Positions 7,390-16,110 of a stretch of DNA of 16,110 bases are shown one piece after another. The notes beneath the pieces are model-generated. The model was not told the origin of the DNA. It did no database searches and saw only the letters and a program-made list of their open reading frames with translations. The stretch lies in assembly GCA_001313065.1 (NCBI GenBank), contig BBFD01000059.1, positions 1 to 16,110 on the forward strand, read 5' to 3'. The DNA comes from Silvimonas sp. JCM 19000. GTDB taxonomy: Bacteria > Pseudomonadota > Gammaproteobacteria > Burkholderiales > Chitinibacteraceae. Positions within the stretch are counted from its first letter, which is position 1, and each line of letters opens with the position of its first letter. The translations under genes and the position numbers were made by a program.

Positions 7390-8484
7390 ATGATGCGCAA
7401 GCTTTCTGGCAGTCTGGCCATATTGGCCTCTGTTGTACGGCGCCCGCCATGGCCGCTGATTCGGTGCTCAATGTCTATAACTGGTCGGACTATATCGCCA
7501 AAGACACCATCCCGAATTTTGAAAAAAGAAAACAATATCAAGGTCAAATACGACGTTTACGATAGCGACGATACCTTGCAGGCCAAATTGCTGACTGGCC
7601 GCGCTGGTTACGACATTGTGGTGCCAACCAGCAGCTATGCCGGCAAACAGATACAGGCCGGTATTTTCCAGAAGCTGGATAAATCCAAGCTCCCCAATCT
7701 TAAATATCTTGACCCCACCCTGATGGCCTTGATTGCCGGCGCTGACCCCGGCAACCAGTATCTGGTGCCGTGGGCATATGGCACGGATGGCCTCGGGTTT
7801 AACGTCACTAAGGTGCGCGCTATCCTGGGCAAAGATGTGGATCTGGCTAACTGGGATTTGCTGTTCAAACCGGAATACGCCGCAAAACTTAAATCCTGCG
7901 GTATTTCGATGCTGGATCAGGGTTCGGAAATCTTCCCCAATGTTCTTAAATACATGGGCAAGAATCCGGATAGCGTTAATCCGGCCGATTACCAGGAAGC
8001 TTTTGAATTACTCAAGAAAATCCGTCCGTATATCGGGCAGTTCAATTCGTCGGGTTATATCAATGATCTGGCCGGTGGCGATATCTGCATGGCGTTTGGT
8101 TGGTCCGGTGACGTAACCATTGCTAAACATCGCGCCAAAGAAGCCGGTAAATCCTACGAGATCGGGTATTTCATTCCGCATCAGGCGCCGGCATCTGGTT
8201 TGACACCATGGCGATTCCGAAAGACGCCCCGCATCCGGAAGCCGCGCTCAAATGGATTAACTACATCGAAACCCCGCAAGTGCATGCCGCAATTACCAAC
8301 GAGGTGTTCTATCCCAACGCCAACCTCGAAGGCAAAAAAGTATGTGAAGCCGGATGTGGCCAATGATCCGGCCGTTTACCCGCCGCCTGAAGTCGCCAAA
8401 ACGCTGTTCCTGATGAAGCCGCAACCGGCCGAAATCCTGCGGCTGGAAAACCGGCTCTGGGCGCAATTCAAATCAGGTCGCTAA
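7390..8484 (+). CDS. potF: Periplasmic polyamine-binding protein PotF/SpuD-like (four frameshifts)
   Basis: This is the solute-binding component of a putrescine-type ABC importer, acting in the periplasm. A Sec signal peptide is visible once one lost base near 7430 is restored (MMRKLSGSLAILA..., then TAPAMAADSV), with cleavage probable after AMA. The mature part has the family opening LNVYNWSDYIAKDTIPNF, then YDVYDSDDTLQAKLLTGRAGYDIVVP, VPWAYGTDGLGFN, CMAFGWSGDV, FDTMAIPKDAPHPEAALKWINY and a C-terminal LENRLWAQFKSGR. Frame breaks: near 7430, A6 at 7522-7527 (A5 expected), one G missing near 8187 (HQGAGIWFD) and A6 at 8334-8339 (A5 expected). ATG 7390 follows GGGAG with 7 nt spacing. The whole chain matches PotF-type proteins; the exact ligand (putrescine or spermidine) cannot be settled by eye. 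Confidence 0.93.
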   Translation: MMRKLSGSLAILASVVRRPPWPLIRCSMSITGRTISPKTPSRILKKENNIKVKYDVYDSDDTLQAKLLTGRAGYDIVVPTSSYAGKQIQAGIFQKLDKSKLPNLKYLDPTLMALIAGADPGNQYLVPWAYGTDGLGFNVTKVRAILGKDVDLANWDLLFKPEYAAKLKSCGISMLDQGSEIFPNVLKYMGKNPDSVNPADYQEAFELLKKIRPYIGQFNSSGYINDLAGGDICMAFGWSGDVTIAKHRAKEAGKSYEIGYFIPHQAPASGLTPWRFRKTPRIRKPRSNGLTTSKPRKCMPQLPTRCSIPTPTSKAKKYVKPDVANDPAVYPPPEVAKTLFLMKPQPAEILRLENRLWAQFKSGR

Positions 8485-8518
8485 ACGCCTGATGTTTTGA
8501 CGGTGCGCGGGCCATCAC

Positions 8519-8568
8519 CGCCTGCGTACCGGTCATTCCCGCAAAACCGTAGCACCGCCGCGCAGGCG
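8519..8568 (+). repeat. Inverted repeat in the potF-potG gap
   Basis: CGCCTGCG (8519-8526) and CGCAGGCG (8561-8568) are perfect reverse complements separated by 34 nt, inside the 163 bp potF-potG spacer. It could form an mRNA stem that protects the binding-protein message, a common arrangement in ABC importer operons. That role is inferred. Confidence 0.35.
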
Positions 8569-8647
8569 ACTTCGTTGCAGAAGCTCGTCCGGGGACGTCT
8601 GCGCGCGTTATTTCCGCAATCAAGGTTAAAAGGTTGACCCCCCTATC

Positions 8648-9787
8648 ATGAATGCAGCTCAAGCCCAGGCCCTGAACCATGCCAGCACGATATCGGACGC
8701 CGACGCGTTTGTGCGTGTGGTGGATGTGGTTAAAAAAGTTCGGCGAGGCCACCGCGGTCGCCGGTGTCAATCTGAGCGTGGCGCGCAACGAACTGTTTGC
8801 GCTGCTGGGCAGTTCGGGCTGTGGCAAATCCACCTTGCTACGCATGCTGGCTGGCTTTGAAGAAGTCACGTCGGGCCGCATCATCATTGATGGCGAAGAC
8901 ATGGCCGCGCTGCCGCCGTACAAGCGCCCGGTGAACATGATGTTCCAGTCGTATGCCTTGTTTCCGCATATGAGCGTGGCGGCCAATGTGGCATTTGGCC
9001 TCAAGCAAGAGAAAATCGGTCCGCGTGAGATCGATGAACGCGTGGCGGATGTGCTTGAGCTGGTGCAGATGAGCAAGTACGCCAAGCGCAAGCCGTATCA
9101 GTTATCCGGCGGCCAGCAACAGCGCGTGGCGCTGGCGCGTAGCCTGGTCAAACGGCCCAAATTGCTGCTGCTGGATGAGCCGATGTCGGCGCTGGACAAG
9201 CAGATCCGCCAACGCACCCAGATCGAACTGGTCAATATTCTCGACAAGGTGGGTGTCACCTGCATGATGGTGACGCACGATCAGGAAGAAGCCATGACCA
9301 TGGCGACGCGGCTGGCGGTGATGTCGGAAGGTCGCATCGTGCAGCTGGGCACGCCGCACGAAGTCTATGAGTACCCCAATACCCGCTTCAGCGCCGCTTT
9401 ATCGGCAGCACCAACCTGTTTGACGGCAACGTGACCGTCGACAATCCCGATCACATTTACGTGGAATGCGCCGCGCTGCCGCAGCCGGTGTTTATCAGCC
9501 ACGGCATTACCGGCCCGCTGGGCATGCCGGTCACCTTGTCGGTGCGGCCGGAGCGCGTGCGGCTGACGCGCAGCGCACCGGAAAACGCACCCAACGTGGC
9601 GGCGGGCAAGGTCTGCAATATTGCCTATATGGGCAGCTACACGCTGTATCACGTGATGTTGGCTTCGGGCAAAAACGTGATGGCCAATGTCTCGACGCTG
9701 ACCTTCGACAATGTCGACCCGCCCTCGTATGACGAAGAAGTATTCGTCAGCTGGGCGCCCGATGCCGTCACCGTGCTGACCAAGTGA
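8648..9787 (+). CDS. potG: Polyamine ABC transporter ATP-binding protein PotG (two frameshifts)
   Basis: This is the cytoplasmic ATPase that powers the PotFGHI importer. The repaired protein is about 380 aa, the normal PotG length. Walker A is GSSGCGKST (8808-8834), the Q-loop MFQSYALFPHMSV, the signature LSGGQQQRVALARSL (from 9102), Walker B LLLLDEPMSALD and the H-loop VTHDQEEA. A C-terminal TOBE domain contains LSVRPERVRL. Frame breaks: A6 at 8732-8737 (A5 expected, giving VVKKFGEATAVAGV) and one C missing near 9399 (GCCCGC read as GCCGC; repaired SARFIGSTNLFDGNV). It is followed by potH after 11 nt. Confidence 0.94.
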
Positions 9788-9798
9788 GGAGGGCGACC

Positions 9799-10708
9799 AT
9801 GACCCCGCTTTCCACACGCCTTAAACGCTATATCCCCAGCGGCCGCAGCCTGGTCATCGGCGGGCCGTATCTGTGGCTGGCGCTGTTTTTTTCTGGTGCC
9901 GTTTCTGCTGGTGGTCAAGATCAGCTTTGCCGAGCAGCAACTGGGCGTGCCGCCGTACACCGAGCTGGCGCAGCTGCAAGACGGCATGGTGCATATCAAT
10001 CTGCAGCTGGGGCATTACACCTTTCTGCTGTCCGACAGCCTGTATTTCGCCACCTATCTCAGCTCACTACAGATGGCGGCCATCTCCACCATCCTGTGTT
10101 TGCTGATCGGTTATCCGATGGCGTATTACATCGCGCGCAGCAATCCGGCCACCCGCAACATGCTGATGATGGCGGTGATGCTGCCGTTCTGGACCTCCTT
10201 CCTGATCCGCGTTTATGCCTGGATCGGCATTCTTAAAAACAACGGTTTGCTCAACCAGTTTCTGATGTGGGCGCACCTGGTGCGCACGCCGCTGGAGCTG
10301 TACCACACCAACACCGCCGTCTACATCGGCATGGTTTATTCCTATCTGCCGTTTCTGGTCATGCCGCTGTACGCGCATCTGGTCAAGATGGATCTGTCTT
10401 TGCTCGAAGCCGCGTATGACCTTGGCGCCAAGCCATGGAAGGTGTTCTGCCAGATCACGCTGCCGCTATCGCGCAACGGCATTATCGCCGGCTGTTTGCT
10501 GGTGTTTATCCCGGCGGTGGGCGAGTACGTCATCCCCGAACTACTGGGCGGGTCGGACACCTTGATGATCGGCCGTGTGATGTGGGACGAGTTCTTTAAC
10601 AACGCAGACTGGCCGATGGCCTCGGCGGTGACGTGCGCGATGGTGCTGCTGTTGCTGGTGCCGATGGCGCTGTTCCAGCACTACCAGGCCAAGGAGTTCG
10701 AACAATGA
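9799..10708 (+). CDS. potH: Polyamine ABC transporter permease PotH (one frameshift)
   Basis: This is one of two inner-membrane permease subunits of the polyamine importer. It starts at ATG 9799 with a strong GAGGAGG site directly upstream. The protein is about 303 aa with an N-terminal membrane segment (LWLALFFLVPFLLVV after repair) and several more hydrophobic helices. The cytoplasmic EAA loop that docks on the ATPase is EAAYDLGAKPWKVFCQITLPLSRNG written in two parts here: EAAYDLGAKPWKVF and QITLPLSRNGIIAG. The frame is lost at T7, 9886-9892, where T6 restores it. The stop overlaps the potI start. Confidence 0.93.
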
Positions 10709-11528
10709 TCAAGCCCAATAAAAAAACTGCAGGTGGGCACGCTGGCGGTGGGGTTCTTTTTTTCTGTATGCGCCCATCCTTAGCCTGATCGTGTACTCGT
10801 TTAACGACAGCCAGTTGGTGACCATCTGGTCGAAAGTGTCCTTGCGCTGGTACTACGCGCTGGCGCAAGACGATGAACTGATCAATGCCGCGTGGCTGTC
10901 GCTCAAGATTGGCTTGCTGACCGCATTTGCCTCGGTGGCCATCGGCACCTGGGCGGGCTTTGTGCTGGCGCGCATGGGGCGGTTCCGCGGCTTTACCTTG
11001 TACAGCGCCATGATCAATGCGCCGCTGGTGATCCCGGAAGTCATCCAGGGTATTTCGCTGCTGTTGCTGTTTGTCGAAATGGGCAAGGTGCTGGGTTGGC
11101 CGGCCGAACGCGGCGTGTTCACCATCTGGATTGGTCACGTCATGTTATGCGTCAGCTACGTCGCCATCATCGTGCAAAGCCGGATCCGTGAACTGGACAC
11201 CGCGCTGGAAGACGCCGCCATGGACCTTGGCGCCACGCCGTTCCGGGTGTTCTTTGTCATCACGCTGCCGCTGATTTCGCAAGCGCTGATCTCGGGTTGG
11301 CTGCTGTCGTTCACCTTGTCGATCGACGATCTGGTGCTGTCGGCCTTCTTGTCCGGGCCAGGCTCGACCACCTTGCCGCTGGTGGTATTCAGCCGCGTAC
11401 GGCTGGGCCTTAACCCCGAAATGAATGCGCTGGCCACCCTGTTTATCGGCCTGGTCACCGTGGGTGTGATCGCCGCCAATTACTTTATGCAACGTGCTGA
11501 AGCGCGCCGCGCCATGCCCGCCAGTTAA
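10705..11528 (+). CDS. potI: Polyamine ABC transporter permease PotI (two frameshifts near the N-terminus)
   Basis: This is the second permease subunit of the importer. It starts at ATG 10705 within an ATGA overlap with the potH stop, with AAGGAG 8 nt upstream, which implies translational coupling. The repaired protein is about 273 aa and begins MIKPNKKLQVGTLAVGFFFL, then a membrane helix. The EAA loop reads DAAMDLGATPFRVFFVITLP and the conserved FTLSIDDLVLSAFLSGPGST is present. Breaks: A7 at 10720-10726 (A6 expected) and T7 at 10757-10763 (T6 expected). Unrepaired, translation stops within about 30 codons. Confidence 0.93.
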
Positions 11529-11603
11529 GCAAGCGTCGTACGGAATCTGAAAGTAGATACAGCTGTTTGAGTAGTTTTTTATCGGGGTGCAATTTCAACC
11601 ATT

Positions 11604-11607
11604 GGGA
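11604..11607 (+). promoter_or_regulatory. Ribosome-binding site of the outer-membrane protein gene (decides the start)
   Basis: GGGA lies 8 nt before ATG 11616 and favours that start (MRKKILCTLL) over the in-frame ATG 11607, which has no upstream ribosome site. Confidence 0.45.
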
Positions 11608-11615
11608 TGACGAAA

Positions 11616-13131
11616 ATGCGCAAGAAGATCTTATGTACCTTGCTGGCCGGCTTGACCGTGTCCGGGGCGGCGCTGGCGGCGCCGAAACAGAGCGATATCG
11701 ACGCCTCAAGGCGCAGGTAAACGCGCTGCAAAAGCAGATTCAGCAACTGGAAGCCCAACAGGCCACACAAGCCGCCGCTCCGGCACCGGCTGCCGTGCCT
11801 GCTGCATCGGCCAGCACCACGCCGCCGCTGTCACCAGAAGACGTGGAATCGATGAAGCAATCGATTGCGCAATTGCAACTCAAGGTCGATAGCCTGGATA
11901 CCACGGTTAATGAAGGCGGCCTGGCGGGCTTGTCCATCACCGGCTACATGGACCCGGTGTACATGTACAACAACAACGACCATGCCGGTTCGTTCAGCTT
12001 TGTAAATCACAACGGCGCGTACAACTACGACGGCAGCACCTTTGGCGATGTGTATCTGGATATCAAAAAGACCTTTGGTTCCGGTTCGCTGGCCCCGAGC
12101 GCCGAGATTTCCATCATGCCTAACCGTGGCAATGGCGCCACCCTGCTGGCCACGGATGATGGCTCCAACAGCTTTATGAACATCATCAACACCGCGGTGG
12201 CCACCATTCCGCTGGATACCAGCAGCAGCTTTGTGGTCGGCCTGATGAGCAGCTTTGGCGGCTATGAATATCAGCTGTCGACGCTGATGCCGACGCTGAC
12301 GCACAACCTGCTGTATGACTTCTCCGATCCGGGCAGCTACACCGGCGTGGGCTACAACTATTCCACCGGCAACTTTGCCTGGAAGTTCATGCTGGCCAAC
12401 GAGCAATACCGCACCAAGGCGCCAGCACCCAGACCGACACCAATGCCGATACCGGCCAGGCCGTGTTCCATAGCAACAGCACGCCGACCTTTACCACGCG
12501 TCTGGATTACACCTGGTCGTCGTCGATTGATCTGGGCTGGTCCGCCAACATCGGCCGCCAGACTCTGGCCACCGGCAGCACGTGTGCGGGCGGTTATGGT
12601 TACCAGTGCACCAGCGGCTCGCCGTATAGCAAATATCTGTTTACTGAAGCCGATATGACCTACACCTGGGCCGACACCACCATCAATGCTGAAGTGGACT
12701 ACGGCCGCCAGGACAGCGCCGCTTATAACGGTGGCACGGCAGTCTGGTATGGCGTGTCGTTGCTGGGCCTGCAAAAGTGGCATAGCGATGCCGGTTCGTT
12801 TGGCACCGCGCTGCGCTTTGACTACCTGAACGACAGCAAGAACGGCGGCGGTGGCGGCGGTATCGTGCTGGCCGACGGCGGTCTGGATGGGCATAACGGC
12901 TTTGGTATCAGCCAGGAATGCGCCGCCAACAGCGAAAACGCCGGTATGGATTGCAAAGGTGCCAATCGCAGCGATATCGCGTTCGACCTGATCTGGTATC
13001 TGACCGACCAGGCCACGCTGAAGCTGGAATACCGCCATGACATGGCGTCGGAAAGCGTGTTTGTGCGCAACGATGGCACTTACAGCAAGCACAACGACCT
13101 GTTCGGCACGCAGTTTATCTACGCGTTCTAA
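11616..13131 (+). CDS. DUF3138-like outer-membrane beta-barrel protein (porin-like; two frameshifts)
   Basis: The signal peptide is MRKKILCTLLAGLTVSGAALA, cleaved before APKQS. After repair a short coiled-coil follows (ALKAQVNALQKQIQQLEAQ), then an Ala/Pro-rich linker, then a barrel rich in alternating aromatic strands from GLSITGYMDPVYMYNNN onward. The segment SSFGGYEYQLSTLMPTLTHN with LLYDFSDPGSYTG is what I recall of DUF3138 (PF11336) proteins of beta-proteobacteria. The C-terminus ends in Phe (TQFIYAF), as barrel proteins do for BAM recognition. Length is about 505 aa. One base is missing near 11703 (DALKAQV) and one G near 12418 (TKGASTQTD). It sits 87 nt after potI in the polyamine locus, suggesting an outer-membrane route for polyamines; that is inference. 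Barrel nature is well supported; the family name less so. Confidence 0.75.
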
Positions 13132-13147
13132 GTCATCACCGCAGGCC

Positions 13148-13174
13148 ACCCCGGCCGGCCAGGCTGGCCGGGGT
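13148..13174 (+). terminator. GC-rich hairpin between the outer-membrane protein gene and puuB
   Basis: ACCCCGGCC (13148-13156) pairs perfectly with GGCCGGGGT (13166-13174) over a 9 nt loop. An alternative fold pairs CCGGCCAG with CTGGCCGG. It follows the barrel gene stop by 16 nt. No T tract follows, so it may reduce rather than end transcription into puuB, or stabilise the upstream message. Confidence 0.5.
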
Positions 13175-13204
13175 TCACCGAAAGGTTCACCGGATCTGAA
13201 TGCA

Positions 13205-14490
13205 ATGCATATCGAACAAATCGAACACATCGACAGCTGGTACGCGGCTACAGCCAACGACCGCACGCGGCACCCGGAACTGACCGGCGCGGTTGCTTGC
13301 GATGTGGTGGTGGTCGGGGCCGGGCTGACCGGCTTGCATGCGGCGCTGAACCTGGCCGAGCGTGGCCTCAAGGTGGTGGTGCTGGAAGCCGCCCGCGTGG
13401 GCTGGGCCGCCAGCGGCCGCAATGGCGGGCAAGTGATCAACGGCTTTGCTTGCGGCATGGATACGTTTGAATCCGAACTGCCCCAAGCGGACCTGCAGCG
13501 CGTGTTCGATATGGGTATCGAGGCCAATGACATCCTGCGCCAACGCATTGCCCTGCACGCCATCGATTGTGATTACCGCGCCGGTTATCTGACCGCCGCC
13601 AACAAGCCGGCGCATGTCAAAGAGCTTAAAGCCTGGCGCGACGAGGCCGCGCAACGCTGGGGCTATCAAGATCTGCGTTGGGTGGAACGCGCCGATCTGC
13701 CCGCCTATGTGCAATCCGATCGCTATGCCGGCGGTCTGTTTGATCCGAACAGTGGCCACCTGCATCCACTCAATTACACCTTGGGCTGGCACGCGCTGCC
13801 GTCGCCGCCGGGGTACAGATTTATGAACACAGCCTGGTCACGGAAATGCGCCAGGGTCCGCCGCACATCCTGAAAACGGCGCAGGGCCAGGTAGAAGCGC
13901 AATTTGTGGTGCTGGCCTGCAATGCCTTTATTGAACATTTATCGCCCGCGCTCAATCGCAAGATCATGCCGGTGGGCACATACGTGATTACCACCGAGCC
14001 CATCGCACCGGTGCGCTTTGCGGCCTTGATGCCGGCGGGTGCGGCAATTTGCGACAGCCGGTTTGTGCTCGATTATTTCCGGCCCACGCCGGACGGCCGC
14101 GTGTTGTGGGGCGGCAAGGTCAGTTATTCGACGCTGGCGCCGTCCAACCTGGCGCAAGCGATGCGGGCCGATATGTTGAAGACGTTTCCGCAGCTGGCCG
14201 ACGTCAAGATCAGCCACGCATGGGGCGGCATGGTGGACATCACCATGAACCGCGCCCCGCATTTTGGCCGTCTGGCCAACACGATTTATTTTGCTCAGGG
14301 CTTCTCCGGGCATGGCGTCAATGTGAGCGGGCTGGCGGGCAAGCTGATGGCCGAAGCCATCGCCGGCCAGGCCGAGCGCTTTGATATTTTCAGCAAGATT
14401 GGCCACCACGATTTTCCGGGCGGCGATCTGTTGCGCACTCCTTCGCTGGTACTGGCCATGGCCTGGTACCGGCTTAAAGATCTGGTTTAA
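13205..14490 (+). CDS. puuB: Gamma-glutamylputrescine oxidase PuuB-like FAD oxidoreductase (one frameshift)
   Basis: PuuB oxidatively deaminates gamma-glutamylputrescine to gamma-glutamyl-aminobutyraldehyde, releasing ammonia and hydrogen peroxide, in the cytoplasm. The repaired protein is about 428 aa, matching PuuB/DAO-family length. It opens with the family-typical IDSWYAATANDRTRHPEL. The FAD Rossmann motif GAGLTG lies at 13316-13333, followed by VVVLEAARVGWAASGRNGGQV, and the C-terminal YFAQGFSGHGVNVSGLAGKL closes the flavin site. The frame breaks near 13787 (GGCCTG read as GGCTG); repair gives LGLARAAVAAGVQIYEHS. ATG 13205 is chosen from the family N-terminus; the ribosome site is weak. 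The gene lies 30 nt before puuC. Confidence 0.9.
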
Positions 14491-14520
14491 ACCCTGCGCC
14501 AGCGACCAAGGAAACAAACG

Positions 14521-16018
14521 ATGTCCCAAACCAAAGACTTTGCATATTGGCGCCACCTGGCAGAAGGCCTGCAGATTGAAGGCCGCGCCTTTATCGACGG
14601 CGTATTTACCGCCGCAGCCAGTGGTAAGACCTTCGACTGCATCAGCCCGATTGACGGCAAGTTACTGACGCAGGTGGCGTGGTGCGGCGAGGCCGATGTC
14701 GACCAGACGGTAGCGATTGCGCGCCAGCGGTTTGAGAGCGGCGTCTGGTCGGATCTGAATCCGCGCCAGCGCAAAGAAATCATGCTGCGCTGGGCCGCGC
14801 TGATTCGCGAACACGCCGACGAAATCGCGCTGCTGGAAACGCTGGACGCGGGCAAACCCATAGGCGACACCACCACGGTGGACGTACCTGGCGCGGCGTA
14901 TACGGTGCAGTGGTACGCCGAGGCCATCGATAAAGTCGGCGGCGAAGTCGCCCCGGTGGACCACCATCTGGTTGGCCTGGTGACGCGGCAGCCGATCGGC
15001 GTGGTGGCGGCGGTGGTGCCATGGAATTTCCCCATCCTGATGGCGGCGTGGAAGTTTGGCCCGGCGCTGGCGGCGGGTAATTCAGTGATCTTGAAGCCGT
15101 CGGAAAAAAAATCGCCGTTGTCGGCCCTGCGCGTGGCGCAGCTGGCGCTGGAGGCGGGCATACCGGCCGGTGTATTCAATGTGCTGCCAGGCTTTGGCGA
15201 TACCGGCAAATTGCTGGCGCTGCATATGGATGTGGATTGTCTGGCCTTTACCGGCTCGACCTTTGTCGGCAAGCAATTGATGCAGCACAGCGGGCAATCC
15301 AACCTGAAGCGGGTGTGGCTGGAACTGGGTGGCAAGTCACCGAATATCGTGATGCCCGACTGCCCCGACATGGCCCGCGCCGCGCGCTCGGCCGCAGGCG
15401 CATCTTTTACAACATGGGTGAGATGTGCACGGCGGGCTCACGGTTGTTGGTGCATCGCTCGATCAAGGATGAATTCATCAAGGCGCTGATCGCCGAAGCT
15501 GCGGCGTACAAACCGGGCAATCCGCTGGATCCGGCTACGTCGATGGGCGCGATTGTGGATCACATCCAGCTGGAGCGGGTGATGAGCTATATCGAAACCG
15601 GCAAGGGCGAGGCGACGCTGTTATTGGGCGGCGGCCGCACGCTGACGGAGACGGGTGGCTATTACATCGAGCCGACCATCTTCGACGTAGCCAGCCAGGA
15701 TGCGCGCGTGGCGGCGGAGGAGATTTTCGGGCCGGTGTTGTCGGTGATTACGTTTGACACGCTGGATGAGGCAATTGCCTTGGCGAATGCCAGCGAATAC
15801 GGTCTGGCCGCGGCATCTGGACCGCCGACCTGACCACCGCACACGAGGCCGCCCGGCGGCTGCGGGCAGGGACGGTGTGGGTGAATTGTTATGACGAAGG
15901 CGGGGATATGAATTTTCCGTTTGGCGGGTTCAAGCAATCGGGCAATGGGCGGGATAAGTCTTTGCATGCGTTGGATAAGTACACGGAGTTGAAGTCGACG
16001 TTGGTGCGGTTGCGGTAA
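14521..16018 (+). CDS. puuC: Gamma-glutamyl-gamma-aminobutyraldehyde dehydrogenase PuuC (two frameshifts)
   Basis: PuuC oxidises gamma-glutamyl-aminobutyraldehyde to gamma-glutamyl-GABA with NAD(P)+. The repaired protein is about 499 aa, the usual ALDH length. ALDH landmarks appear in order: VVPWNFPILMAAWKFGPALA, KPSE, FTGST, catalytic-base Glu in LELGGKSP (15322-15324), nucleophile Cys in GEMCTAGSR (15426-15428), EEIFGPVLSV and the C-terminal PFGGFKQSGNGRDKS, LHALDKYTELK shared with E. coli PuuC. ATG 14521 has AAGGA 8 nt upstream. One C is missing near 15401 (GCCATC read as GCATC) and one near 15812 (same context). An A8 tract at 15104-15111 gives SEKKSP where relatives have one residue fewer, a probable in-frame +3. 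Confidence 0.94.
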
Positions 16019-16110
16019 GGGAGGGGGCATGCAGCGCGGGTTTTGCTGTTGGGGTGGTGTCGAACAAACCTTTAACTGCTTAGCCTGCGGCGCATGTTTT
16101 GGTGTTCAGC
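16019..16110 (+). other. Intergenic end of window
   Basis: These 92 bp after the puuC stop show no gene start with family resemblance and no clear terminator hairpin. Nothing can be assigned. Confidence 0.4.

Noticed and set aside
10705..10770. Programmed frameshifting or slippage at A7 and T7 tracts in potI
   Set aside because: The same tract lengthening occurs in nearly every gene, including enzymes never known to use slippage, so a shared technical cause is simpler.
12358..13563. 401-codon minus-strand open frame
   Set aside because: It spans the 3' half of the barrel gene and the start of puuB in antisense, crossing two genuine + strand genes.
365..16018. Pseudogene cluster (degrading operon)
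   Set aside because: Catalytic and binding motifs are intact on both sides of every break, no internal in-frame stops or large deletions are seen, and spacing and ribosome sites remain good.

Overview
The window looks like chromosomal DNA from a GC-rich beta-proteobacterium. The outer-membrane protein family, the style of the AraC-type regulator and the full Puu/Pot polyamine gene set all point that way. A placement in the Neisseriales/Chitinibacteraceae area is only a guess from gene style. All genes lie on the + strand.

Layout. Positions 1-1674 hold the 3' part of a cyclic-nucleotide-binding-domain/thioredoxin-reductase-like flavoprotein. A 214 bp element with 28 bp perfect terminal inverted repeats (1669-1882) follows and overlaps that gene's stop codon. 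After a roughly 350 bp leader comes an AraC-family regulator (2236-3333). From 3485 to 16018 the window is one continuous polyamine (putrescine) uptake and degradation locus: puuD, puuA, a SpuC-type aminotransferase, the ABC importer potF-potG-potH-potI, a DUF3138-like outer-membrane protein, puuB and puuC.

How the genes work together. The outer-membrane protein may admit polyamines to the periplasm (inference). PotF would bind putrescine or a related polyamine, and PotGHI would import it at the cost of ATP. PuuA then glutamylates putrescine, PuuB oxidises the product to the aldehyde, PuuC oxidises the aldehyde to gamma-glutamyl-GABA, and PuuD releases GABA. The SpuC-type enzyme offers a parallel direct transamination of putrescine, or could act on GABA. 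No GABA transaminase/succinate-semialdehyde dehydrogenase pair is seen in the window. The AraC-type protein is the obvious candidate regulator.

Sequence quality. Almost every gene is broken by single or double base indels, yet protein similarity continues across each break in another frame. I count about 24 frame-changing events in 11 genes. About half are A or T tracts one or two bases too long; the rest are G/C positions one base short. This is best explained as systematic sequencing or consensus error, so I annotate full-length genes and give the breakpoints rather than calling pseudogenes. Nothing here convinces me of a wholly new system. The most interesting points are the putative MITE, the outer-membrane protein inside a polyamine operon, and the combined Puu plus SpuC pathway.
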